A stretch of DNA of 64,000 nucleotides from assembly GCF_014805625.2 (NCBI RefSeq), contig NW_023998455.1, positions 7,093,834 through 7,157,833 of the forward strand, in the 5' to 3' direction. The translations under genes were made by a program, and so were the position numbers. How positions within the stretch are numbered: position 1 is the stretch's first letter; each line of letters starts with the position of its first letter. A model generated the notes under the pieces. The model had not been told where the DNA came from and made no database searches. It saw only the letters and a program-made list of their open reading frames with translations. This DNA comes from Glossina fuscipes. Its lineage: Eukaryota > Arthropoda > Insecta > Diptera > Glossinidae. Below, in pieces: positions 1 to 14,079 of the stretch.

Positions 1-540
1 TTTTTTATTGGATGTGCGTGTACAAAAGTCTTATGAAAATAGGGAAAATTAGTCAATGGTCGAATTACAAATACCTATCATCAAATATAATTCGCAACAG
101 AAAACTTGAGATGCAGCAGTAAAAGCATTTCGCAACTCGTAAACTCTTCGTTTTGTCATATTGATGTGCGTAAACGAAGCGATTCCTCCACTTTATGCAC
201 AGACAGTAGCACGAAACTCGCTTATGTTACGATATTCACCCATATTAATGTGCCAAAAAGGATCTCATGATTCATTACTACGCAGCCTATTAAAGCAAAA
301 AAAAAAAAAAAAAAGAAAAGAAAAACCGGTTTTTTTAAGAATTCTCTTCATCCGCTGCATGCTATGCTATTAAGCGCTTTCAATAGATGTAAAAAGAAGA
401 ACAGTTGTTACTGCTACGTAAACGGAAGATACGAGTCTTGTCCTCACTACGTTTATCCTAAAATCTCTAAAAAGTGGATAATTAATATTTTATTAGAATT
501 CTATACAACGTAGACTTTTGTACAATTTATTAACATTTTT
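1..540. other. Noncoding, no gene recognised
   Basis: AT-rich sequence with an A-run near 297-314. The only open frames are short and low in complexity. Confidence 0.6.
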
Positions 541-955
541 GTACCCTACACCATTTGATAGTGCTACGGGAAAAATATGCAGTACAGGAGTGTTTGTGCG
601 GATGTGTCGGACACGTAAAAGGAATTTGGGGCAAAACTACTATTTATTATATCGATCGATTCAGAAAGTGATTTTGAATCGATCTAAGCTTGTCTGTCTG
701 TCGGTCCGTCCGCGCGTCTTTTTTTCCTCCGTTCAATCTAATGATAACAAATTTGGGAAATTTGATGGAATTTGCTACACCGAAATGTTTTGGGCCGAGG
801 ATGAAGGCTATTGAAAATGATTCCGATCCGATGATTATTCCGAGCGTTGCGCTTACAATACTTTATTTCGAAAAGTCATTATATGAATAATTGCATTAAG
901 CATACTCGTAGGGTGGGCCATGTCCTATTATAGTGTTTTTAGTTGTTGTTACCTT
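541..955 (+). repeat. Family A dispersed repeat, nearly complete plus-strand copy
   Basis: It begins with taccctacaccat, carries the palindromic core gattcagaaagtgattttga, then the pyrimidine-rich ttgtctgtctgtcggtccgt. It ends with a segment resembling aaagtcattatatgaataat followed by gcattaagc. The same order of blocks recurs about a dozen times in the window, on both strands. Short open frames across it are not genes. Confidence 0.7.
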
Positions 956-3900
956 ATATTCTCCGTTCCCCTAATTTCTCTCTTCCCAAGCAGATATTTA
1001 TAATACCGAGAATGGTTTCAAGTCAAATTTTACTATCGTTATTTCTTTGCTTCTTTGCTGTTCAACATAAGATGCAAAGTGTTCGAAACATTTTCAGTTA
1101 AAAAAAGGAGATGAATAAAAAAATTTTTAGTTACGTGTTTAGTTTAAACTTACCTGCAATCAGTGTTCTCTTATATCGTTTATAAAATAGTTAATATCCC
1201 ACTTATCTTATTTCTGAGTGATTTCAAACTAATTCCGAATGGGAAATGTAATCGGTCTCGAACTCTGTCATTATTCTTGAGTAGATACATACGAAAGAAA
1301 AGAAACGAAAAATAAAACACAAAATTTATTAAAATCATGTGTAGTTTCGGTCTCTCTTCGTAAACGAGAATTAAAGCAACTAAGGAAAGTGCGAAAAAGT
1401 TGAAATGTTTCTTTTTGTGCTTTTGTGCATTCGTTGCGGAGACATTTGTGTAGAGTTTTTCATTTCTTAACTATTTTTCATTATTTCATATACACATTTC
1501 TCCGAACGTTCATGAGAAAGAAAATACGTGCAAGCTATAGAAACTTAATACAAATGTGGTGGAATTTTTAGCTTTACATTAAACTTATCAGTAATGTTTT
1601 TAAATATGATTTTTGTTACGCAAATTTAAAATGTTTTGATGGAACTTATGAACTGGTGGTCGAAGAAACCGATGTTGACTTAAAAGGAACGAAAACAAAA
1701 GAATTTAAGGTAAAGGTTAGTTCTACAAGGTGAAATTGTTCATTTCATTAGACAAACGCATCGACAGAGAGATTCGAATTCATTAATGCTCTTCAATTGG
1801 AAAATATTTATTTTGTTACGTACTCATCTTCTTTAACCTTCAAACATTTAATAAATTTCACGTTAGTTATGGGCAATTGAAGCAAATCCTAAAAGTATGC
1901 TGCATGTAAACGAAAGGATTTATTAAAACAAATCCTTTGAAAATTGTTTGCTATAACGATTTATTTTGTGTATGTTGCGATATTTATGCAACGCTTTGAA
2001 AGAATTAGGATACGGCCTAGAGGCACTGTTCTCCGATTTGGTGTACTTTTCTTTGACTTGAAGCTTTTCTCTTTGACCTGGAGATACTTTGTATACTTGA
2101 AGGTTTGAAGGCATTTTTGGCTTTAAGTGTTGTTGTAGTTTTCTCGCCTTCCTGTTTATAAATTCACGAAGATCGCGACTTTGCTTTTACATAACGTATC
2201 ATTAGAAGGAATCTTACACTAGTTTCCTTGCTAATGGCTAGATTTTGAGACCTGCAAATCAAGTCCGCAATACTGAATTCTTATGTGAACAAATTCTCAA
2301 TCATGTTACACTATTATCAATATCTAAACTTTATACCGTGCACTCTCCAAAAATCACAATAAGCAACTTGGTTCTTCAAGGAAGAGTACATCGTCGCTTA
2401 GGGAGTTTCCATTGTCTAAAATCGATCACTTAATTAGAAATAGAATTCTGTGGACTGATTTTCGGGAATGTTGACAGTTGCAACATACTGAAAACAATTC
2501 TGGGATGAACGTATGGTGGAGGGAAAAATAAATGTTTACATCATTTTCGAAAAAATAACACCAAATGCAAAGGAATGCAAATGAAAGCAAAACAAACATA
2601 CATATATATTACTATATATGTATTATTCTTAACTTAGCTTGGCAGAGGCAGGCCGTAAAATATATAAATCACCTTTTCTTTAGTATTGCAATTTTGAACG
2701 ATCAGGCAAGAGGTTAACGCTCCTTCGCTTTCCAACTGTTGTTAGAGAAATGCCTTAATTTTCACTTTCCACTCCTCTTTAGGTAACATTTCGTCAAAAA
2801 CAATTATCCTTTTTAATTTATTCTTACATTATGTATCCTATATATCCTGTCTCATTACTCACCGATAATGGCGTATCCTTACTAAGTATTACTTGCAATA
2901 GATGTGGCAGTCATATCGGTGGTCCCCATACCTTTTCCCATGGCTTGATTTGCGGTACATCTTGAGAATATTCTTTCTCAACATGATTCGATGTTTGTTC
3001 ACTGTCTTTGGTGGATGTGATTTCATTTTATTTCCAAAAAAAACACACACAACAGACCATCCAGCTTGTTTTGAAGAGAATTGTTCGCGTGCTGGGCATG
3101 GACAAAGTGAAGACATGTAAGAGTGCAGATGTCGCAGCTAACTAAAACTAGGAAAATTATTAAACCGAAACCTGACAGGGTTAACGTCCACAATTTCATT
3201 GCCTAACCTTCATTAGCGCCTATACTTTTTTTTAAGAAGAAAAGCATCGGAAAGCTCATAAACAAAAAAAAGAAAGGAAGTTTTGGATTTTCTCCGCATC
3301 TAATCAGTAAAATATGGTCCATCGAATATGAAAACACATTCCTACAAACGCACTTTTATCATATCATAGAGTTAGCTAAACACATATGTATAGACCTTTA
3401 TGACGTCAAACCGTTTCGCAATGTTAAGAGCAACAGAGAATTAGTCATTAGACATAGCCACGTTGTTTATACTACAGATGTTTGTTTTCTTTGCTTTTTT
3501 GTTTTCGCTTATCATTCAATTTGTTTTGATTTTGAAATTTCACTACTTGTTGCTTTTGCAGCTCACGAATATTAAAAATGTGGGATACGGAGAACAAACA
3601 AAATGCTTAGAAACATTTTATATTAAACAGAAACAATGGAGAGACATAAGGAGAGAGAGTGAGCAAGAGATACTCGCTCAACTGTAAATAATTCATAAAA
3701 TACGCGAGTGTTTGGTGGCTGGCAATGCTTTACTTTAAAAAACAAGGTTGATATAATTTTTGTTGAAACTTTTTTGAAATAATATTTGAACTTAAAAGCA
3801 CTCAGATGTGAACGATGCTCATAATGTACACAAAGTTCGCTAGTTTTTAACCTAACTGATTGGAAAGTAAAATTTGAGCGGTTAAAGGTGCTGAGATTCC

Positions 3901-5263
3901 TGTAATCTATTTGATGACAGTAATCTGTTACATTTCTTTTCCAAAATAATCCACGTATAGCATCTCGATTGTTTCTTCGTATAACTTACGCCAACTGACA
4001 CAATTGACAGCTTTTCGGTGATTATTGCTTTTTAGATGACTCGTATTGCCCGCTCTATGCGTTTGATATATGAAACGATCGTTTATTGTTTATTGTGTTG
4101 GCAAAAGCATTATATAAATGGATCACTCACTAGTCAAATCAGTTAATTCCATAAAACTAAAAGGAAAGGATAAAGTGATAAAGTTTGTTTGTTTGTTTAT
4201 ATCTTTTTGCGCCGGGCGTTTAGCAATGAAAGAAAAGTACTGTCATAGTTTATTTAATTTATTTAATTTTTATGTGTTTCCCGTTAAAGTTTTATTACGA
4301 TTTGCCGTAAATTATGAATTGATTTCTTAAATAAATTGTCCGTTAAAAAAGTTTTCACGTCATTTCACGTTGTTAATATTTATCATTAGAGAAATCGGGT
4401 TGATCAAGTGGATTTAATCGATTTGGCAAAGTGCTGCAATCATATATCTTCATAAATCTTTTTCCTATGCGAATGTTTACTATATTTTTTCTCTCTTATT
4501 TTCACTTTATCCAAAGTGATGGTGGATTGAGTTGCTAACTTTTGTATTGAAAACCTCCAACGCGAGGGGAAGGTTTTCTTCCTGGGGTCTACTAAATTTT
4601 GTTTTTTATTTTATCGTATTTCAGTCGGGAGAAAAACTCAAGTACTACATTTCAACTGTCGAGTTCATTAACTATGAGGGACCATACTCTTAAGCATATG
4701 TACTTATTAAGACTTAGGGATAGGTAAATACTAGAGTAGTGGATTTAACTGTACTTAGTAGCATACTGGGATAGTTGACGTAATTACTACAAATTACGAA
4801 TAAAGTTAAAATATAAATTTAAGATTCATATATACATAAATAAGCATGCAAGTCGCTCGCAACGGTGCACCCCCCTTCCAAAGAACCAAACCATAGATGC
4901 GAGTAAACCTAACTTTGTTAACACCATGGCAACCGAGAAAGGCAGAGCCAGATTTACTGTCAAGTTCATAACTTATTTGGATTCAGAGTTAATTTAACTG
5001 GGACATGGGAGAATCCCTTGTCGTGATCATCGTCTTTAATGAATCAGAAATTGTGATCAAGTGATGGATGCCATTTAGATTACTACAAGCAACTCTGAAT
5101 GGGTTAAACAGCTAGTAACTGCATGTTTGCAATGGTTTAGGGGTTCTCTTGCAACCTGGATCTGTTCTTGCTGCGAGTGTCCTTCTGTGCTAGCTGTGTA
5201 CTCGCTTTTTCTCTTTTTTATATGTATATACTAGTTTTAAAGAAATTAGTATAAGATTTTCCA
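956..5263. other. Noncoding, no gene recognised
   Basis: AT-rich sequence with no conserved open frame on either strand. Open frames such as those near 2889-3120 and 3463-3687 overlap on both strands and match no family I know. Confidence 0.55.
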
Positions 5264-5527
5264 TTAAGATGCACTGAATTCGACTCTAATTTTCTTAAGT
5301 TGGATTTCATGTATAAATGGGTGAACAAATATATATGACGACCTTCTTGAGAACGACACTTTCTTGCATTTATTTAGATTTAGTTTCATAAAATTTACCA
5401 AACACCATGCGACCAAATTGTTTAGATCATTTTGATGTCGATGCGAACTCAACTCCGAGGAAAATGAGTTATACAGCTTAACATTATCAGCATACATTAC
5501 TATCTGACTGGATTTGATCACCGTCAA
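5264..5527 (-). pseudogene. Non-LTR retrotransposon reverse-transcriptase fragment
   Basis: The minus-strand frame contains MYADNVKLYN, a degenerate form of the YADD catalytic box of reverse transcriptases in which the second Asp is Asn. It is followed by DLNNLVAWC, NFMKLNLNKCKKVSFSR and a short variable region, the usual order of blocks in the palm of jockey/R1-type elements. Only about 87 codons remain, with no upstream fingers domain or endonuclease, and the catalytic box is damaged. This is a dead 5'- and 3'-truncated insertion. Confidence 0.8.
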
Positions 5528-5789
5528 TAATGTTTAATTAAACGTCGTAGACTGGAACAAATATCGGCACACACATTTTGCTCAATAATTGTATGGAAGA
5601 TAAACTTGATACTATTTACCTATTTGCGCTATATTGTAATTGGTAGGCAACCGACCGGAAATCGAAAGGTCTTAAATGTTGCACGAAGCTAACGAGCTGT
5701 TGATTATTTTTCGTGTGTAACGTTATCCAGTGGGAGACTCTTCTAAACTGATTCCTTTCCTAAAGTATCTTTTTTTCTGCGCAAGGAGG

Positions 5790-6030
5790 GACCAAAGCAT
5801 TTTCCAAGACCAAGTGGTTTGGATTTCTGTTTATGGGGTTATTTAAAATTGAAGGGCCTTTGCCTAGAAGCCCACAATCACCTGTGCATTGTAGGATGAG
5901 GCTCAACAATGCATCAACGAAGTTCAGACACATTTATGCAAATTGGTCGCGGAAACTTGCGATAAATGGGTTTGAACGTGTGAACGCAAAGCCGTGAGGT
6001 CATTTGCCGGATGTGCCATTCCACACATAA
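5790..6030 (+). pseudogene. DDE transposase C-terminal relic (Tc1/mariner superfamily-like)
   Basis: One frame reads SGLDFCLWGYLK, matching the conserved LxPxDFxLWGxLK region after the catalytic domain. After stops and shifts another frame reads TCDKWV, VNAK and GHLPDVPFHT with a stop at 6028, which looks like the family's C-terminus. At least two frame changes and internal stops show that it is inactive. I saw no terminal repeats. Confidence 0.5.
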
Positions 6031-7880
6031 CCCTTTCCTACGCACATTAAGATTCGATTTTCTATTTAATTCAAATCTTGCGTACATTTTATGACCTCCT
6101 ACATAACGTAGAGCAGGGCAAATCTTCTTAGCTAAAAATGTTTACTAGGTTTTAATATGTTGTGCATCTAAACATGAAGAGAGAACATTGTTGCGTTGTT
6201 TATTAGCAGTCTCTCAGGCAACAGCAGAAGAACAGTATTGAGGAAAAATTCTGTTAACGCTTGTTGCTTCAAACATCAACAGGAACTTTGTTAAAATTGT
6301 GAGCGGAAGATGGTTTGTTGTGGTGTGAGAGATTTTCTGTTGTGAAAAGTAAAAATTATACGATAATTAAATATAAAAAAATATCTGCAATTAAAAAAAT
6401 AAGGAAGAATAAATTTTCGTTACACAAAAAGTATTTAGTAATTTACAACAATTTTTTGTGAACAATTAGCCTCATTCATGATAGCGATAGGCATACGGCA
6501 TTTTCTGTATGCAAATACAATCCCATAAACAACATGTTAATTATGTGATAATGTTTTAAATAAAAATAAAGTTTTTAATTTTAAATTAAAATACAAAATT
6601 GATGATATTTAGGAAGTAATTAAAAAAAAATATATTTATTTATGCGTGTAGATGCATTTGCAAATAATTTGTACTTTTTTGGAGAAAATTACGCATAAAC
6701 GTATTTCGAAAGTGATCGGAACTAAAAATCAAGTAAGTAACTAAAATATTATTATGTTATGGTAACCGATTAAATAGTAATATGAAATAACAACAATAAC
6801 AACTTACTTTAAAATAAACAATTGAAGCAGTATAACTAGTAAACATATTCAATGACTGTTTCATAATATTGCATAAGGCTTTCTTCGATAGTCCGCACAC
6901 GCCCTTTTCATGTTTTTTAATTGCCTATGGGTAATGACCCTCAATATGCAAAGCAACACTGTAAACCTCCCCTAAAACTATACTTTCAATATTTGCCTTG
7001 AATTACGTCATGGTTTTTATTTTTCAATCACAGGATATTTCTTTACCTTTGTAGCCGAATATACGATACCTCTTCGTTAGGTGAACATAATTAATGATAT
7101 CGATCCATTTAGTGAGATAATGAACGAATCTTCGACTATCTTTGTTTCTCTGCGGAAAGTTTTAACTCCGAAATCTTGCCGATTTCACTTGACTTTAATA
7201 TAAACGAACAGAAAAAGAGGAAGAAATCCAGACAGACATAAGTCGATAAACATTGAATACTTACAAGTAAATCTCGGGAGGGCTAAAGAAGCCCAAAACC
7301 TGATGCTGTAAACATCAATCCAAGAAAATATAAATCTTATGCGTCTTAGCGATTCGTGTAAAGCATAAGAGACGGTTGTGTTGTTCCAAAATAGAACCCG
7401 TAATGCAGCTATCTATATAGGAAACTGGTGAAGAAAACAGATGACGTTTGCTGGGCATTTAATGGTTTTGTAAGAGCACATAAAATGTATCTCCTCACCA
7501 ATAACAGTAGCAGGAGATTTTTACCGCAACTCACCAGACTGGCGGTATTACAGTCAGGAATAAATATGACGAGGTAAGGTGACGATATCAAAACTGAGAT
7601 AGTTGTAACATAGAAAAAGATATGTAAGCTTGTTACTTAGCCGGGGAAATGGTTGCATCATTAGATCCTGTTGTATTAAAATGGCAAAAAGCGAAAGATA
7701 AAGTGATCAGGCACAGTGAACCGCAGTACACTAATCCGCGTCAAAAGGAAAATTTGAATACAGTAGCGGCTTAGATCTAGCAAAGCTTGACACATATATG
7801 TGAGTTGGGAATGCCCAGAGTTGCAGTTTCTACTACCAGCATATTGCAGCAGTTGAAATGAAGAAAAAAGTCAACTCGGG
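6031..7880. other. Noncoding, no gene recognised
   Basis: AT-rich sequence with no conserved frame. The part at 7400-7600 is less AT-rich but has no recognisable motif. Confidence 0.5.
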
Positions 7881-7899
7881 CTGAAAAGTTGGAAAGCAT

Positions 7900-8115
7900 T
7901 AAGCGAAGAAGAAGTAAACAACGATCGGTCGGGCTTGCTGTGCAAAATAATAACCACGAAGATCGACTGCGGGAAGCGTATACCAGCAATTCCGAATGTT
8001 GTCCGGGCGCGAACCATTCTACAAGAGCTCTTCCCAGTAACGAAGCATCAACTCTGGGCTACAGCGATTTGGGCGGAGGATGTAGTGACCGCGGCAGAAA
8101 CCCAAGCAATACTTT
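7900..8115 (+). pseudogene. Possible non-LTR retrotransposon ORF2 relic
   Basis: In a GC-richer patch one plus frame reads VVRARTILQELFP, then WAEDVVTAAETQAI. This resembles the linker before the reverse-transcriptase domain of R1/CR1-like elements, where a LFP block is followed by a VT-x-AE-x-x-AI block. No RT catalytic motif follows. A second, unrelated frame is also open here, so the call is tentative. Confidence 0.35.
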
Positions 8116-8879
8116 ACGTATATAATGGACACACAAAATGAAGAAATGATCTTAGTTTTGGGCCGAATTTGTGCCGAGATATCATTCTCGCTCTGAGCCT
8201 TGAACCGGTTCAATTTCATGTATCAAGGATACATTTTGCTGTTCTTTTGTCAAGCTTATATAAAAGTCTTGGTGAAGGAACTACCTTGATTAAATCAACT
8301 TAGATGCTTATGTAAAGTTGCCCGTCTTCGTTTCCACGACTGGCAAATGGAATGACAAAATCAACAGATCTTAGCCGTTGATGGTGAACGCACAATAATA
8401 ATCAACAACTCTTGTTCTAATGCTGTTTGACGTATAGCGAATATTGCTATGACAAACAAGAATTTATGATATATCCCCGCCGCACGGTGGAAACAAAATT
8501 TAAGAGAAATTTTAAATGTTTTAAATATAGCGTAAGTGAGTCATTAATATTTCGCGTCGATATACCAAAAATACAAAAATACAGTAAAAACTTAGTAAAA
8601 ATAACTTTTAAAGTTATTCCGGTTAATCTTTAAACAAATAGTAAAGAAAAAAACGTCACTAGTTTTGTGAAAGTTCATTAAACTTAAACAGATTGTGACT
8701 TTATAGACGCAACAAGAAATAATTTCTCGCTTTTATTCTTAAATAAATTAAATAGTATTGGGGTAATGCTTACGTCAGGCAGCTTGTGAATAGGAAATCA
8801 TAATGCATTGGCGGCGTTGATATGTTCTTCCTTAAGTTTAATCGCCAGCATAATAGCAATAATAAAAGCGGCAGCAACT

Positions 8880-8880
<1 letters not shown>

Positions 8881-8910
<30 letters not shown>
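8881..8910. repeat. (TAA)n microsatellite
   Basis: About ten uninterrupted TAA units, preceded by interrupted units near 8852-8880. Confidence 0.9.
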
Positions 8911-8913
<3 letters not shown>

Positions 8914-9294
8914 GGAAGAAAATTACATTCGGCGGCGATTGAATCTTTCACAGCCAGTCCCGTTATCCTAAAATGGGCTAACAAAAAAAACTAAATTTTC
9001 CTACTCTATAATATTACGTGGACATGGTTGACATTCCCAATCTTTGCAAATTAAAAACTGGAAATTCGGATTGCTTGTCTGCTGTAGAGTATGGACAAAA
9101 AAAAAAAGAAAAAAGAAGGCCAGGATATATTCAATCATATTGAATATCAAGCTGCGTGCAAGGACCTCCAATGTTTATCCAATATTTGCGGCAGGTACTT
9201 CTTTTTTTGCCTTTTTTGCCGCCACAGCGATTAATAGGCAGACGACGGACTGACAGAAATTTCTAATACGATTTGGATTTGATACTAATCAATA

Positions 9295-9715
9295 ATATTA
9301 GGATTTTATATGGCCTCTGGAGCCTCTTTCTGGATGCTGAAAACGTTTTAATAAAAAAATGAAATTTCATTGAATAGGCGTGGCCGACATTGTCCATTTT
9401 TATACAGCTGCCGCAAGACAACCCACAGAATACAAATGCAAACTTTTATCATTGTATATGTGAATTATAAGTAAGGAGAAAAAACAAATTCATTTTTATC
9501 CTTAGAAAGACAGATCAGTCTCAGCCCATGTGGTGCTGTGGCCGTGTCCTTAGAACTATTTGTAATGTTTCTGCCGAAACTGAAATCCATTTGCTGCATT
9601 TTTCCGACCGTAGACTTCATGCTAATAGACACACAGACAGAGAGACACTTTCAAATCGGCTTAGAATTTGATGCATATGAAGATTATAAATACTTTATAG
9701 GATCACTGAGTTTTC
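9295..9715 (+). repeat. Family B dispersed repeat, copy 1
   Basis: It shares ordered blocks with 20785-21212: gcctctttctggatgct, then atgaaatttcatt, tgccgcaagaca, cacagaat, ggccgtgtcctt, a ttttccgacc-like block and tcggcttagaatttgatgc. The spacing is the same but the sequence between the blocks is diverged. No coding potential is evident. Confidence 0.6.
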
Positions 9716-12229
9716 CTTCTGGGTTTAGGGTTTTATGAAACAAAGCTTATTCCTAGAATGATTTCTTCGAAACGTTTTATTTATGAATTTGTGGTTGCTT
9801 AGAAACACCGCAAAATTCTTGAAACAATTTTAGGATGTTTTCACACAGTTGAATACTTGGGTGTAAAGCCCCTGATATTGCAGAGATTGAAGGACAGGCA
9901 TAACAAAATTATATAATAATCTATTTGGAATGAATGCTGAATAATAATTAGGTGAAGCAATGCAAAGAGCGGAAGGATTTCTTTTATTAAATATGGACGT
10001 CTCAGTTGGTGGCTTCTTGGACAGCCACGATCGACAATTCTACCAATTCTTTGGCATTTGATTGCCGTTGATAAAATTTTCGAGTTTTTGGGTCGGTTTT
10101 CTCATTCCTAGTAGCAAATAATTTATTATAATGTATATAATACCGTTATTTATAATATAATATTTAATATAATATACAATATAAAATAATAATAATATAA
10201 AAAAAGTAATAAAGCAATAATACATACATAATACATATATAATATAACATAGTGATGCGCAATGTATAAATATAGAAGTGTAATCCCAGTGAGTAGCTGA
10301 AAAGGTAAGGATAGTAATTACTTAGCCAGTGTTTACGGATTAAAATGTCAGGTCCGGCAAAGTGTACTTTGGTTCACGCGTACAGTGAATGCGCTTAGCA
10401 AGTAAGAGATCATAACCTTTGTGGATTGCGCGCACACCCACCGCCTCCTTGCCTATTTCTCTTTGCTCACTTCTTTCTGATCGTCGCCGTGCTACAGGAT
10501 GAGTGATTGGTCACATCAAACAGATATACGTAGTAGCGGAAGCGGATCAAGCTAATTTTTCAATTTGCTCTATCGAATCCAACAAAGAATTTATTTTGCA
10601 TAGCATGTCAAACGCATCTCTGATGCTTATGTCTGGGTGTTGCGAGCGGAAAAACATAATATTCTTCGATAACGAGCGTAATAAATATTATCTTTTAACT
10701 TTTATTTAACGCAATTAAATGAAGCCATATAGCGATAATGATACTTAAATATTTATGAGTCTTTCAAGTTGTTTAAAGGAACAACGTAACATTCAAAATG
10801 TGGGAATGGTAAAAAAAGAATAAGAAAAAAAAAAAAGAAGCTCAGCGTTGGTCAAGACCGAAATTTACATATGAAAATTTTATTTCCACATTTAAAAATA
10901 ACCGCAAAAAACATCGGTGCATGGTTGTACGTGCGCGCACATGCACACACGCATATATATACATATGTATTCATGCAAACAACATGACAGATTGAAAGCA
11001 TACATATACTATATATATACATATTTTATATATGTATAATATATAGATATATATAATATATACGTATATATGGAAACAGCCACCCCACCCATTGATCGTT
11101 TGTATTTTTCCAAAATGAAAAGAAAACTAAGTCCGGTGCAGAGTACTTTTAGGACACTCTTCACTTCTGGGCACTAAAAGATATTAGTGGAAATAAGCTT
11201 TCAGCTCCGATTAAAGGATTTTCCTAGAGAAAGGATAAAGCATAAACGCATAAGCAGAACTGTGTACCAATGATGAAAGGATAACATATTATATATGTAT
11301 ATATGTAGACATACTATTACGTACGCAATGTGGAGAAGTAGATATTGAACTCTCTAGCCGGCCATATAGTTAGTCTTCAGGAAGCAGCAAAGTGAAGAGT
11401 TGAAAAAATCTGGAAGTCTCAATATAGTTTTTTGAACAGAAAAGAAGTGATTTTGGAGAAAACATCTCTGGTGTGTAACAGTTAAGAACACAAAGCGCAT
11501 TTATGGCCTTCTAGGGATTCAAACACATAGATTATCACAGACAATCAAGCGGACTGAAAGGTATGGAGCCGAAGGGTTGAAGATTAGAAGCAAAGATAAA
11601 GTAAGACGAGCTAAAAATGTCATGCGATTTTTACAGTCTCCAATGAAATCGAAAATTTAATATGACTACGGCGTCTATTAGTAGCCACACAAAAATTTTT
11701 ACGTTGCACATCATTTCCATTGGCATTTTTAACGCGTCATAATAGGAATGATTTTGTTCTTTGGTTTATATTTAATATTTGGTTCTTTAATGCTTAGCAC
11801 TACAGGGTAGATTTACGGTGTATTAGTTTCGCGTTTTCATGCGTAACATTCAGAAGCGCATCGCAATTTCCACTATGTCGTATTAAATTATTTTTTTGCT
11901 TTTGATTTCTTCAGAGCACAAACCTAACAAACTAATTGTGCCTCTATGAGTATTTAAATTTCGAATTTTCGAAGCTTGGATGCCAGCAAACAGGGCAAGC
12001 ATGCGTAACAAAGCTCAACGTGAGTTTCTTTTTCTTTCTTTCTTACATTCCAGTCTTCTCGTAGTCATTGCTTTGTGTTTTGTTTGTTGTCTTGGTTTGA
12101 AAATATTAGCGTGATTTATGCATTTATGGAATACTAACCCCGGCGGCACTAGCAAGAGAACATCATTGCCATCATTTCATAGAATGTATAATGGCATTCA
12201 ACAAGGAGTAATTTCAAATCTGTGACGCA
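9716..12229. other. Noncoding, no gene recognised
   Basis: Very AT-rich, including TA-rich simple sequence at about 10125-10250 and 10950-11070. A short motif near 11130-11160 recurs at 51942. Confidence 0.6.
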
Positions 12230-12239
12230 GCAGCTCTAG

Positions 12240-12400
12240 ACTTTTATAACCTATGTAGGCCTACCTATATATGCCAATGCCCCAAGTTATCTCCATAAGC
12301 CGACAGTCATGAGATGGATGGACAGACAGTCCAAATTAAATCGGTTCAGGGAGATGTGTCTGAATCGATATAACACGGTTTGGTTACGTCTTAAGCTGTT
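12240..12400 (-). repeat. Family A repeat, minus-strand fragment
   Basis: It contains ggacagacagtcc, then a degenerate palindromic core (tcggttcaggga to tctgaatcgat), in the order expected of the reversed family. Confidence 0.45.
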
Positions 12401-14055
12401 GCCTGCATTACTCACACAAGCGCACAAATTTAACATACCTTGTACGGTAAATAGTGTATGGTATAACAAGGTCTGGCTTTTTCAGTTAGAAAGATGCGAC
12501 TTATTTCGCAGTTGCTCCTGTCAGAGTTTTCAAGGAGTGTCTATTTTATAAGATTAGGTAAGCGAATGACCCTAGCAAAAGGAATGTTAAATTTTCTTAT
12601 CTTCATTTGATTTTAAATTGTCTTTTATTGATTATTTAACTCTCGTCCGAGGAATGTGTGCAATGGATTTTTGAGTCAAAAAGACCGAGTGGCCAATGGT
12701 ATTCAACTGAAATTATCCGTAATTATGAAGAAAGCTTAAAAGCCGAAAAGCTGCAAAAAAACGTGTGCACTTAATATGCTCTTGGTTTCAATTTAGTTCC
12801 GAAAGTGAGACGCGCAGACGCAAATTCATCAGCTTTGAGGGGGAATGAGCAGTGAGTGAGAATGGAAAAATTTCCATTTCTATAGATGAATTTGAGAAAA
12901 TGCACTATTTTGAATGGGTCAACCGAGATGGGTCATCTTTGATTTTGAATGTTAATAAATGAAAGATCGTGAAATATTAAAGAATTAAAAATCGTAGGCG
13001 GTTTACTAAAGGTTGCTTCGTAATCGCAACTTTGATTCATCTACGAAGAAAGCGACATTCTTCAAAGAATTGAGTAGAATTGAAGGTTTCGAGAAAAATA
13101 ATGAGAAGGAGGAAGCTAAGTAAACACCCTAAGGTGCGCTACTGGGCTAAAAGGAAGTAGACAAGAATCAAGAGAGATCGGATACGCAATTCGAAACGAA
13201 TTGAAAATTCAGTTCATAATCACTTCAAGCGATACTAATTGGCATAAATAAATTTTACAATTCACATTAAGTACAAGCAACGACTTGTAAATATTTTGAT
13301 TAGAAATGTTTATTGCAATAATTGTAAAAAGATAGTTTTATATAGCTTGCAATCGCTTTATATTACCGGTTTATAAAAGTTTGAATTTCAGCAAATAATT
13401 CAACTTTAATTTGAGAGATGCGTTACAGCGGCGAATGATGTGCCATCTGAGTCGCTCGTCAATATAAGCAGATACAATCGAGATAGGAATGGAGGCAGAG
13501 TTCCATGTCCATTCAAGTACGTGTTTATCGTTTCATAGATCTGTCAAGAGTTAATCACACTTACTTCCCGTTTATATATGTTTCAGATATAAAGTTAATT
13601 TAATAGGATTTCACGCTACAATCTTTTCTAAAAGTAGTTTAATTTAATTGATTCCTGACTTTTAAATCTTTTTATAAATAAACGCAAATCCATTAGGTTT
13701 TATCAAAAAATCTCCTCTCCTCTTTTTTCTTTGTTATATAATCGCTTTAAAATCTTAATTTTTTATTCATTAACATTTCAACATTTATTCACTTATTTTT
13801 TAGATTGCATTAGATATGAAACCTTCTCTTCGCCGAGCAGTATCATTAATAAACTTGTTATGGTGCGTTAAAACAATTCCTGCATTTGATCCGTTATCGT
13901 TACGAACAATTGAGAAAACATTCATTTTGGAATCATTCCCTAGCGTTTAATGCAGTATAAGAAAGGAAAATGAAAGAGAAAGAGTTGACGCTCGCATCAA
14001 TTGAAAAATTCTTCTCAAATTATTTTATATAATAAAAAGAAGTAGAAGTAGTACT
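12401..14055. other. Noncoding, no gene recognised
   Basis: No conserved frame, RNA gene or repeat of note was seen. Confidence 0.5.
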
Positions 14056-14079
14056 ATGGTGGAGCGCGGCATACCGTTA

